From CAWEHQ01 sp051001995 (GTDB lineage: Bacteria; Actinomycetota; Thermoleophilia; Solirubrobacterales; Thermoleophilaceae), in NCBI GenBank assembly GCA_051001995.1, contig JBPCMT010000035.1, positions 1-17,097 on the forward strand: a stretch of 17,097 nt of DNA, given 5' to 3'. Position numbers and translations under genes: made by a program. The notes beneath the pieces are model-generated. The model saw only the letters and a list, made by a program, of their open reading frames with translations, made no database searches and was not told where the DNA came from. This document shows positions 6,705 to 14,000 of this stretch, piece after piece (within the stretch, counting starts at the first letter, position 1; every line of letters begins with the position of its first letter).

Positions 6705-8010
6705 CGCCGCGGGCCGTCGCCTCGAGGTCGAGCGCCTCCTCGAGCGTCCGCTCGTCGACGCCCATCTCGCGGGCGACGTCGCGCAAGATGCGTCCTGACG
6801 ACGCCGCCTCCTTGACGATCTCCGTCGCGCGGTCGTAGCCGATGTGCGGGTTCAGCGCGGTGGCGGTGGCGAGCGTCGCCTCGGCGTGCGCCAGGCAGGC
6901 CTCCTCGTTGGCCTCCAGGCCCTCGACGCAGCGCTCGGCGAGCAGCAGCGACGCGCTCGCGAGGATCGCGATCGACCCGAGGAGGTTGCGGGCGATCAAC
7001 GGGATCCGCACGTTCAGCTCGAAGTTGCCCTGCGAGCCTCCCACGGTGATCGCCGCGTCGTTGCCGATGACCTGGGCAGCGACCTGTAGCACGACCTCCG
7101 GGATCACCGGGTTGACCTTGCCCGGCATGATCGACGAGCCCTTCTGAAGTTCGGGGAGCCTCAGCTCGGCGAGCCCCGCCCGCGGTCCGGAGCCCATCAG
7201 CGCGATGTCGTTGGCGATCTTCGTCAGCGACACCGCGACGACCTTGAGCTGGCCGGACAGTTCGACCAGCGCGTCGCGCGCGCCCTGCGCCTCGAAGGCA
7301 TCGGCAGGCGTCTCGACGACGACCGCGGTCGCCTCGCCGACCTTCGCGCGCACGCCCGCCGCGAAGTCCTCGTGCGTGTTGAGGCCGGTGCCGGTAGCGG
7401 TACCGCCGAGCGGGATCTGAGCCACGCGCGGGAGGGCACTCGCGACGCGGTCGCGACCCAGCCGGGCCTGCGCGGCGTAGCCGGCGAACTCCTGCCCGAG
7501 CGTCACCGGGACGGCGTCCATCAAGTGGGTCCGGCCGGCCTTCACCACGTCCGAGAACTCCGCTGCCTTCGCCGCGAGCGCGCCGGCGAGCCGCTCGAGT
7601 GCGGGAAGGAGCCTGTCTGAGGACTCCGCGAGCGCGGCCAGGTGGACCGCTGAGGGGAAGACGTCGTTCGACGACTGGCCCATGTTCACGTGGTCGTTGG
7701 CATGCGCGCCGTCGCCGGCCAGAGTCGCGATCACCTCGTTGACGTTCATGTTCGACGACGTCCCCGAGCCGGTCTGGAAGACGTCGATCGGGAACTGGTC
7801 GTCGTACCTGCCGTGGGCGACGTCGTCGGCCGCCGCGGCGATCCGCTCGGCGAGCTCCGGGTCGAGCAGCCCGAGCTCGGCGTTGGTGCGGGCGGCTGCG
7901 CCCTTGATCCGGCCGAGCCAGCGGATGACCGGCACGGGCACTCGCTCGCCCGATACCGGAAAGTTCTCCACCGCCTTGCGGGTCTCGCCTCCCCACAGCT
8001 CCTGCGCCAT
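6697..8010 (-). CDS. fumC: Fumarate hydratase, class II
   Basis: 437 aa. It catalyses reversible hydration of fumarate to L-malate in the TCA cycle, as a cytosolic iron-independent homotetramer. Signature elements are GSGTSSNMNVNEVI at 81-94, GQSSNDVFPSA at 111-121, AGRTHLMDAVP at 158-168 and the superfamily loop GSSIMPGKVNP at 291-301, which holds the catalytic Ser region. The GSGT-SNMNVNEV form and overall pattern favour fumarase over aspartase or argininosuccinate lyase. The N-terminus begins directly at MAQELWGGETRKAVENFP, so it lacks roughly 20-25 residues present in E. coli FumC; the start is supported by AGGAGG 10 nt upstream of ATG 8010. It lies 48 bp downstream of a lipoprotein gene on the same strand, so the two may be co-transcribed. 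Confidence 0.95.
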   Translation of the reverse strand: MAQELWGGETRKAVENFPVSGERVPVPVIRWLGRIKGAAARTNAELGLLDPELAERIAAAADDVAHGRYDDQFPIDVFQTGSGTSSNMNVNEVIATLAGDGAHANDHVNMGQSSNDVFPSAVHLAALAESSDRLLPALERLAGALAAKAAEFSDVVKAGRTHLMDAVPVTLGQEFAGYAAQARLGRDRVASALPRVAQIPLGGTATGTGLNTHEDFAAGVRAKVGEATAVVVETPADAFEAQGARDALVELSGQLKVVAVSLTKIANDIALMGSGPRAGLAELRLPELQKGSSIMPGKVNPVIPEVVLQVAAQVIGNDAAITVGGSQGNFELNVRIPLIARNLLGSIAILASASLLLAERCVEGLEANEEACLAHAEATLATATALNPHIGYDRATEIVKEAASSGRILRDVAREMGVDERTLEEALDLEATARGGR

Positions 8011-8058
8011 GCGCCGGCCGCCTCCTGAGTCGGGTGATCGGACGCGGGAGGCTAGTGG

Positions 8059-8559
8059 CTAGCCGGACTCGCGGCCGGCCTGCTCGCCGGTGGCGAACGC
8101 GCCGGAGCTCGTGTCGACGCCCGCTAGCTCCTGCTCGACCCTGCGGGCCAGCTCGTCGTGTATTCCCTGGGTCGCCGACGCACCCTCGCGAACCGCCCCA
8201 ATCAGGTAGCCGAGCTGTACCGCCGCGTTCCCTTCCGGGTTGGCGCGGGCGGGCCCGGAGAGATCGGCGGCCGTCTCGGTGAGCGCGATCCCCATCGCCT
8301 GGATGTCGCCGGGATCGCTCGCGCGCGTGAAGCAGTCGGAGATCGGCGTGCCGTCGAGCGTCACCGGCTCGGGAGCCTCTCGAAGCGCGCGACGGACGGT
8401 CTCGGGGGTGGACTTGCAGGCCACCGGCACCCGGCTCTCGTCGGCCGTGCTGCACCCGGCGACGATCGCCGCGGCGACGATCGCCGCCACGCACGTGCAA
8501 CCCCGAGTCGGCCTGCCGTCGCGGACGCGTGACGCCGATCGAGCTGCCACACGAGCCAC
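8059..8559 (-). CDS. Small putative lipoprotein, function unknown
   Basis: 166 aa from GTG 8559 (172 aa if read from GTG 8577). An arginine-rich n-region is followed by a hydrophobic stretch VAAIVAAAIVAGC, whose IVAGC is a lipobox, so the mature protein should start at that Cys and be lipid-anchored outside the membrane. The mature part is about 130 residues, polar and partly helical, with two further Cys (ACKSTPETV, SDCFTRA) that could pair. I recognise no family. GTG 8559 is preferred because a -35/-10 pair (TTGCAA, 16 nt, TACGAT) ends 6 nt before it, placing the transcription start at or near this codon; the GTG at 8577 would lie upstream of the -10. It sits 48 bp upstream of fumC in the same direction. 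Confidence 0.65.
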   Translation of the reverse strand: MARVAARSASRVRDGRPTRGCTCVAAIVAAAIVAGCSTADESRVPVACKSTPETVRRALREAPEPVTLDGTPISDCFTRASDPGDIQAMGIALTETAADLSGPARANPEGNAAVQLGYLIGAVREGASATQGIHDELARRVEQELAGVDTSSGAFATGEQAGRESG

Positions 8560-8565
8560 CGCGCG

Positions 8566-8593
8566 ATCGTAGGGCACTCGATGCGGGTTGCAA
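8566..8593 (-). promoter_or_regulatory. Promoter of the lipoprotein (and perhaps fumC), leaderless
   Basis: On the minus strand TTGCAA (8593-8588), a 16-nt spacer and TACGAT (8571-8566) form a good sigma-70-type promoter. GTG begins 6 nt after the -10, so the mRNA would start at or next to the start codon. The -35 hexamer is itself palindromic and could also serve the divergent MerR gene. Confidence 0.5.
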
Positions 8594-8605
8594 TTTCGGC
8601 GTCAC

Positions 8606-8619
8606 CGGTTGAATAACCG
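8606..8619. promoter_or_regulatory. Inverted repeat, candidate operator
   Basis: CGGTT-GAAT-AACCG is a 5-bp-arm inverted repeat in the 98-bp divergent gap between the lipoprotein and MerR-type genes, about 40 bp before the regulator's start. Placement suits an autoregulatory site, but the arms are short and the assignment is speculative. Confidence 0.25.
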
Positions 8620-8657
8620 TGCGGAACCGGGGAAAACGTCACTCAGGGAGGCAAGAC

Positions 8658-9575
8658 ATGAGTGGCATTCGAACCAACGCGGCCGCCGAGCTTCTCGGCG
8701 TGAGCCCCAATACGCTGCGAAGCTGGGAACGGCGCTTCGGCTACCCGCGTCCCCGGCGGACCGAGGGCGGCCACCGCCAGTACGAGCTCGCCGACCTCGA
8801 GGCGCTGCGCCGCGCGCTGCTCGAGACGCACAACATCTCCTCGGCGATCGAGGTCGCGCGCCAGCGCGGCGAGGGCCCGACTTCACCCGCACGGCTGGTG
8901 GAGGCATTCGACCGCTTCGACGAGCACGCGGCCGACCGGACGATGGAGGAGAGCCTCGCGGTCCGCTCGGTCGAGCGGACCGTCGAGGAGCTGCTGCTTC
9001 CGTCGCTGGTGGCTGCCTCCGACAGGCTGGCCCGTGAAGCGGAGTCGGAGTTCGGCGCCAGGTGGGCGACGGGATGGCTGCACGCCGCACGCCGGGTGGT
9101 TCCGGCGCCCACCCGTCCGGAGGCCGTCCTGATCTTCGACTCGAGCACGACGCTCGACGTCGAGACCGTCGAGGTCCAGGCGCTCGAGCTCGGGCTGAGG
9201 AGGGCCGGCTTTCGCACCCTGCTGCTGTCGGTCGCGCTCGAGCGGGAGCGTCTGACGCGAGCCCTGCGCGGGAGCAAGCCGGCGGCGATCGTGCTGGCGG
9301 GAACGGGCGCGACACTCGACGTCGTCGGCCGGATCGTCTACGCGGCTCGGCACGCCGCGCCCGGCGCGCGGGTGCTGGAGTACCGCGACGCGACCCCGGT
9401 CGCCGGCAAGCACTCGGTGCCGTCGCTGGGAGTGAGCCCTTCGGAGGCTGTCACGGCGCTGCGCGAGCGCTTCGAGTCTGCCGTCGCGCAGCGTCCGCGC
9501 CTCGTCGAGCGCCCGCCCGCCGCTGTCGGCGGGGGAGCAGTCCGCGCCGTCGCCGGCGCTCAGCGCGGCAACTAG
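8658..9575 (+). CDS. MerR-family regulator with B12-binding-like C-terminal fold (CarH/LitR-like, ligand residues missing)
   Basis: 305 aa. Residues 4-50 are a MerR winged helix (RTNAAAELLGVSPNTLRSWERRFGYPR, then TEGGHRQY for the wing). Residues 80-148 are a helical segment and 153-275 a Rossmann-like alpha/beta domain (AVLIFDSSTTLD..., AAIVLAGTGATL), the same order as the CarH/LitR cobalamin photoreceptor repressors. The diagnostic residues are absent. Counting from W136, the expected E-H of the W-x9-EH motif is R-V, and the DxHxxG histidine position falls on E169 (DVETVE). DNA binding is likely; light or B12 sensing is unlikely unless another ligand is used. The start ATG has GGGAGG 6 nt upstream, which rules out in-frame starts further up. 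It is divergent from the lipoprotein/fumC unit and is a candidate regulator of it. An Ala/Gly/Arg-rich tail closes the protein. Confidence 0.82.
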   Translation: MSGIRTNAAAELLGVSPNTLRSWERRFGYPRPRRTEGGHRQYELADLEALRRALLETHNISSAIEVARQRGEGPTSPARLVEAFDRFDEHAADRTMEESLAVRSVERTVEELLLPSLVAASDRLAREAESEFGARWATGWLHAARRVVPAPTRPEAVLIFDSSTTLDVETVEVQALELGLRRAGFRTLLLSVALERERLTRALRGSKPAAIVLAGTGATLDVVGRIVYAARHAAPGARVLEYRDATPVAGKHSVPSLGVSPSEAVTALRERFESAVAQRPRLVERPPAAVGGGAVRAVAGAQRGN

Positions 9576-9612
9576 CAGCGCGCTGTATACGGCCGGCCGG
9601 CTACGAGTTGCC
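9567..9612. terminator. Imperfect inverted repeat spanning both convergent stop codons
   Basis: Arms 9567-9578 and 9601-9612 pair at 10 of 12 positions (GGCAACT matches AGTTGCC exactly). Both TAG stops, of the MerR-type gene and of the membrane-protein gene, lie within the arms. The loop contains two further short palindromes, CAGCGCGCTG (9576-9585, overlapping the arm end) and GGCCGGCC. It has no T-tract. Confidence 0.35.
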
Positions 9613-10407
9613 CGCCTTCCTGCGATCGTCCTCCGGTGCACCCTCGAGCGGGGCGACTGGCGTCGGCCGGCCTCCGATCAGGTCCTGCCAGCGCCGGTAG
9701 CGTCGCTCGTGGCGAGCGTCGCGCGCTTCGGCCGCGGCGAGCTTCTTGCTGTCGGCCGGGTAGCGGCGCCGCGCCCACGGAGACGACGGCTTGGCCAGCC
9801 GGATGGCCGCGGCGTAGCCGACCACGGGGATGAACATCCCGATCAGCCCGGCCGTCAGCTTGCCCTTCAGCACGGCGAAGACGCAGACGGCGAGGTTCAC
9901 CCCCACCGTCGCGACGACCACCGGCGCCGACTCCTCGTTATTGATCTCGAGCGGGGCGAGACCCACGACCACCGCTCCGCCGACGATGGCCGCCATGATC
10001 ACGGCGTCCACCGAGCTGCGGCCCTCCTCGGACCAATAGACGTCCTCGAGGTGCAGCCACAGCGCGAACTCGTCGAGCGTCAGCCCGCCGCCGACGCCGA
10101 AGGCGACCGCCAGGATCTCTAGCCAGGGGCTGTCGGGCTGCAGCGCGAAGCCGAGGAAACCGGCGAGCAGCAGCAACACGATCCCGAAGACGAGGTGATG
10201 GATGTGGAGGCCACCCCCGGTCTCGATGCTCCCGGGCCACCACGTGATCCTTGGGTCTCGCATGAGCCGCGTGCTCATCCTGATGAAGCCGAAGGAGAGG
10301 AGGAAGCCGAGCAGAAGCAGGAAGCCCGCGCGGTTGCCATCGCTCGGGAGGAAGTCGCCGTTGAGGTCGAACTCGAACTCGAGCTCGAGGGCGGCGAGCG
10401 AATCCAT
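9601..10407 (-). CDS. Polytopic membrane protein with HxHH and acidic motifs, function unknown
   Basis: 268 aa. Hydrophobic segments at about 27-45, 70-90, 95-118, 132-152, 161-180 and 185-203 suggest five to six membrane spans, followed by a charged cytosolic tail of about 65 residues rich in Arg/Lys (DARHERRYRRWQDLIGG). Two striking polar motifs sit at membrane borders, GGGLHIHHLVFG (H68, H70, H71) and LDEFALWLHLEDVYW at 111-125 (D112, E113, H119, E121, D122). I recall similar uncharacterised integral membrane proteins in actinobacteria, but no function. The start ATG 10407 is chosen because AGGAG lies 8 nt upstream and a promoter is suitably placed; a 31-residue longer reading from 10500 would run through both. 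It is divergent from the MarR gene, which may control it. Confidence 0.75.
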   Translation of the reverse strand: MDSLAALELEFEFDLNGDFLPSDGNRAGFLLLLGFLLSFGFIRMSTRLMRDPRITWWPGSIETGGGLHIHHLVFGIVLLLLAGFLGFALQPDSPWLEILAVAFGVGGGLTLDEFALWLHLEDVYWSEEGRSSVDAVIMAAIVGGAVVVGLAPLEINNEESAPVVVATVGVNLAVCVFAVLKGKLTAGLIGMFIPVVGYAAAIRLAKPSSPWARRRYPADSKKLAAAEARDARHERRYRRWQDLIGGRPTPVAPLEGAPEDDRRKAGNS

Positions 10408-10441
10408 CAGTGCGACTCCTAGCGAGACCACCTGAAAGGCG

Positions 10442-10470
10442 ATCCTAGGCGCCCAGGCCTCCGCCGTCGA
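10442..10470 (-). promoter_or_regulatory. Candidate promoter of the membrane-protein gene
   Basis: On the minus strand TCGACG (10470-10465), a 17-nt spacer and TAGGAT (10447-10442) resemble a sigma-70-type promoter. The transcript would start around 10435, leaving a leader of about 28 nt that contains the AGGAG ribosome binding site of ATG 10407. Confidence 0.4.
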
Positions 10471-10494
10471 GGCCGGCGCGTCCGCACGCGCGCC

Positions 10495-10500
10495 TAGCAT
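10495..10500 (+). promoter_or_regulatory. -10 element for leaderless MarR gene
   Basis: TAGCAT ends 8 nt before the ATG at 10509, and no ribosome binding site precedes that ATG. A leaderless mRNA is the simplest reading. No -35 consensus is seen. Confidence 0.35.
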
Positions 10501-10508
10501 CGCCCGGC

Positions 10509-10943
10509 ATGCCGCTGCTCGAGGTCGGCGACCCGCTGGCGCACCGGGCGCTGGAGGCGCTCCTGCGCGCGGAGTCCAGCGTGCGGCGCGCGCTCGCAGC
10601 GGAGCTCGAGCAGGCCGGGCTCTCGGCGGCCGGCTTCTCGGCCCTGGTGCTGCTCACGACCGCCGGTGGCCGGCTCGAGCTTAAGACGCTTCGTCGCCGC
10701 CTCGGCTGGAGCAAGGCGAACGCCACCGAGGTCACCGCCACGCTCGAGGCGCGGGGGCTGCTGGCCCGCCGCCGGACGGCGGCCGACCGGCGCTCGGTCG
10801 TGCTCGAGCTGTCGGCTGCCGGGGCGGAGATCGTCGAGCGGGTCTTCCCGGGCCACACCGAGCGGGTCCGCTCGACCTTCTCGGCGCTCGACGAGCAGGA
10901 GAAGCGCTCGCTTGCCTCGCTCTGCCGCAAGCTGGCGGCCTGA
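10509..10943 (+). CDS. MarR-family transcriptional regulator
   Basis: 144 aa, the usual MarR length. N-terminal and C-terminal helices for dimerisation flank a winged helix at about 35-100. The recognition region reads ELKTLRRRLGWSKANATEVTATLEARGLLARRRTAADRRS, i.e. the conserved L-x-x-x-L-x(7)-V-T-x-x-L-E-x-x-G-L-x-x-R-x(5)-D-R-R-S pattern of the family, with DRR at the wing tip. MarR proteins bind short palindromes as dimers and usually repress a divergent or own gene, releasing it upon binding a small phenolic or lipophilic ligand. The divergent membrane-protein gene, 101 bp away, is the obvious candidate target. The ligand cannot be predicted. The start has no Shine-Dalgarno and lies 8 nt after a -10 hexamer. 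Confidence 0.85.
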   Translation: MPLLEVGDPLAHRALEALLRAESSVRRALAAELEQAGLSAAGFSALVLLTTAGGRLELKTLRRRLGWSKANATEVTATLEARGLLARRRTAADRRSVVLELSAAGAEIVERVFPGHTERVRSTFSALDEQEKRSLASLCRKLAA

Positions 10944-11015
10944 CGCGCGCGAGCCGGCGCACCGGGTGCCGTCCTGCTTAGAGGTTGCGATGCGACACCT
11001 ATCCAGGATTGTGAT

Positions 11016-11045
11016 GTGCGGCTCCCGGAGGCGGGGGACCCGCAC
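11016..11045 (+). terminator. Hairpin between MarR gene and ileS
   Basis: GTGCGGCTCC (11016-11025) pairs with GGACCCGCAC (11036-11045) at 9 of 10 positions across a 10-nt loop. It lies 73 bp after the MarR stop and 7 bp before the ileS -10 hexamer. It could end the MarR transcript or act as an operator at the ileS promoter. No T-tract follows. Confidence 0.35.
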
Positions 11046-11052
11046 GCATTCA

Positions 11053-11058
11053 TAGAAT
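11053..11058 (+). promoter_or_regulatory. -10 element for leaderless ileS
   Basis: TAGAAT is followed by 7 nt and then the GTG start of ileS, with no ribosome binding site between. This predicts transcription starting at the first base of the start codon. The -35 region is GC-rich and unrecognisable. Confidence 0.5.
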
Positions 11059-11065
11059 CGCGCGC

Positions 11066-14000
11066 GTGAGCCCCTTTGAGCCGGTCGACCCCCGGCAGTC
11101 GTTTCCCGAGCTCGAGGAGCGCGTTCTCGAGCGCTGGCGCGAGCGCGACGTGTTCGGCGAGTCGATCCGCCGCCGCGAGGGTCGCGAGCCATTCGTCTTC
11201 TACGAGGGGCCGCCAACGGCCAACGGAAGGCCCGGCTCGCACCACGTCCTCTCGCGCGTCTTCAAGGACGTCTTCCCGCGCTACAAGACGATGCGCGGCC
11301 ACCTCGTGCACCGCAAGGCCGGGTGGGACTGCCACGGGCTGCCGGTCGAGCTGGAGATCGAGCGCCAGCTCGGAATCTCTTCGAAGGCCGACATCGAGCG
11401 CTACGGGATCGCCGAGTTCAACCAGCGCTGCCGCGAGTCCGTCTTCGCCTACATCGACGAGTGGAACCGGCTCACCGAGCGGATCGGGTTCTGGATCGAC
11501 ACCGACGATGCCTACGTCACGCTGTCGAACGACTACATCGAATCGGTCTGGTGGTCGCTCAAGGAGGTATGGCAGCGCGGCCTGTTGAACTCCGGCTACC
11601 GCGTCGTCCCCTACTGCCCGCGCTGTGGCACCGCGCTCTCCTCGCACGAGGTGGCGCTCGGATACCACGATGTGGTCGATCCGTCGATCTACGTGCGCTT
11701 CCCGGTCAAGGACGAAGAGGGAGTCTCGCTGCTCGCGTGGACGACGATGCCCTGGACGCTCGTGCCGCACGCGGCCCTCGCCGTCGATCCCGAGGTCACC
11801 TACGCGCGCGCTCGCCACGAGGGTGAGACGCTGATCCTGGCCGAGCCGCTGGTGCAGCGCGTGCTCGGTGACGGCGCCGAGATCGTGGAGCGGATCAGGG
11901 GTCGTGAGCTCGTCGGGCTCTCCTACGAGCCGCCGTTCCCGTACATCACCGACTACGGGGAGCGTGGCCACACGGTGCTGGAGGGCGACTTCGTCTCGGT
12001 CGAGGACGGCACCGGCGTCGTACACACCGGCGCGGCGTTCGGCGAGGACGACTTCCGCCTCGCCGAGGCCAACGGTCTGACGGTCCACAACCCGGTGCGC
12101 CCCGACGGGACCTTCGACGAGCGCACCGGCCCGTTCGCCGGCCGCTACGTCCGGGACGCGGACGCCGACATCATCGAGGCGCTGCGCGAGTCGGGTCGCC
12201 TGCTGCGCGCCGGGGACTACGAGCACGCCTACCCCCACTGCTGGCGCTGCGACACGCCGCTGATCTACTACGCGAAGTCCAGCTGGTACGTGCGCACCAC
12301 GGAGATCCGCGACGACCTCCTGCGCGCCAACGAGGCCGTGCGCTGGTACCCGCACCACATCAAGCACGGCCGCTTCGGCAAGTGGCTTGAGAACAACGTC
12401 GACTGGGCCCTGTCGCGCGAGCGCTACTGGGGGACGCCGCTCCCGGTCTGGCGCTGCGAGGGAGGGCACGAGCTCTGCGTCGGATCGGTGGCGGAGCTGC
12501 GAGAGCTGGGGGCCGAGGTGCCCGACGACCTTCACCGGCCCTACATCGACGACTCCGTGTTCGGGTGCCGCGAGTGCGGCTCCGAGATGCGGCGCGTGCC
12601 GGAGGTAATCGACGCCTGGTGGGATTCGGGATCGATGCCGTTCGCCCAGTGGCACGCGCCGTTCGAGCGCGAGGCGCTGTTCTCCGAGCGCTTTCCCGCC
12701 GACTACATCTGCGAGGCGCTCGACCAGACGCGCGGATGGTTCTACTCGCTGCTCGCGATCTCCACGCTGCTCTACGGCCGCTCGTCGTATGAGACGGTGC
12801 TCTGCCTCGGGCTGATCCTCGACTCCGAGGGCCAGAAGATGTCGAAGAGCCGCGGCAACGTGGTCGAGCCGTGGGAGGTGATCGAGCGCCACGGCGCCGA
12901 TGCGTTCCGCTGGTACTACTTCACCTCGAAGCAGCCCTGGGACGGGTACCGCTTCTCGGTCGAGACCGTCGGCGAGAGCGTGCGCCAGTTCATGCTCACG
13001 CTCTGGAATGCCTACGCGTTCTGCGTCCTCTACGCGAACGCCGGAGGCGTCGAGTTCGAACGCTCCGAGGATGACGCTCCCGCGGACGCGACCGACCTCG
13101 ACCGCTGGGTGCTGTCACGCCTCGACGCCACGATCGAGCTCGCCACCGATCGCCTCGACGACTACGACACGACGCTGGCGGGGCGGGCGATCGCGACCTT
13201 CGTCGACGAGCTGTCCAACTGGTACGTGCGACGCTCGCGGCGGCGCTTCTGGGACGAGGACCCCGTCGCGTTCGCGGTCCTGCATCGCTGCCTGGTCACC
13301 GTCGCGAAGCTCGCGGCGCCGCTGGTCCCTTTCATCTGCGACGCGATCTACGAGAACCTCGACGGCTCGGAGCCCTCGGTCCACCTCTGCGACTACCCGC
13401 GGGCGGACGCCCGCCTCCGCGACGAGGGGCTCGAGTGGCAGATGCAAGTCGCGCGCGACGCCGTCGAGCTCGGGCGCGCGGCGCGCGCCCAGGCCAAGGT
13501 CCGGGTCCGTCAGCCGCTGGGCGAGGCCGTCGTGGTCGCCGCCGATCGCGAGCGGGCCGCGATCGAGCGCTTTCAGGATCTGGTGCTCGACGAGCTGAAT
13601 GTCAGGCGCATCCGCTACGTGTCCGAGGCCGAGGAGCTCGGTCGCTGGGAGCTGCGGCCGAACTACCGTGCTCTCGGCCCGCGCTTCGGCAAGCAGATGC
13701 CCCAGGTGGCGGAGGCCGTGGGCGCTCTGGACGCGCAGAGCGCGGCCACGAGGCTGCGAACGGGGGCACCCGTCGGCGTCTCGATCGGCGGCTCGGAGCA
13801 CGAGCTGCACCCGGACGACCTCCAGCTGGTCCTGCTCCCGGTCGAGGGCTACCAGCTCGAGCGCGCCGGCACGCACGCCGTCGCCCTCGACGTGCGACTC
13901 GACGCCGGGCTGCGGCGGGAGGGGCTCGCCCGCGAGGTGGTCCACAACGTCCAGGCGGCGCGCAAAGCCGCCGGCCTGGAGGTGTCCGACGCGATCGTCC

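Noticed and set aside
6020..8605. Very long open frame (861 codons) on the minus strand across the metallopeptidase-like and fumC genes
   Set aside because: It is Arg/Gly/Pro-rich, has no recognisable motif and overlaps two well-supported genes in other frames; it is a high-GC shadow.
8619..8657. Longer N-terminus for the MerR-type regulator, starting at 8619
   Set aside because: It would translate through the strong GGGAGG ribosome binding site and adds residues not seen before a MerR HTH.
10408..10500. 31-residue longer N-terminus for the membrane protein
   Set aside because: It would cross a good promoter and a ribosome binding site that fit ATG 10407, and would overlap almost all of the divergent regulatory gap.
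10944..11065. T-box riboswitch upstream of ileS
   Set aside because: Actinobacterial ileS genes often carry one, but no T-box sequence or specifier-loop arrangement is visible, and a -10 hexamer 7 nt before GTG argues for a leaderless transcript.
10445..12892. 815-codon minus-strand frame opposite MarR and ileS
   Set aside because: It lies antisense to the IleRS catalytic domain with shadow-type composition (Arg/Ala/Leu/Val-rich, no motif).
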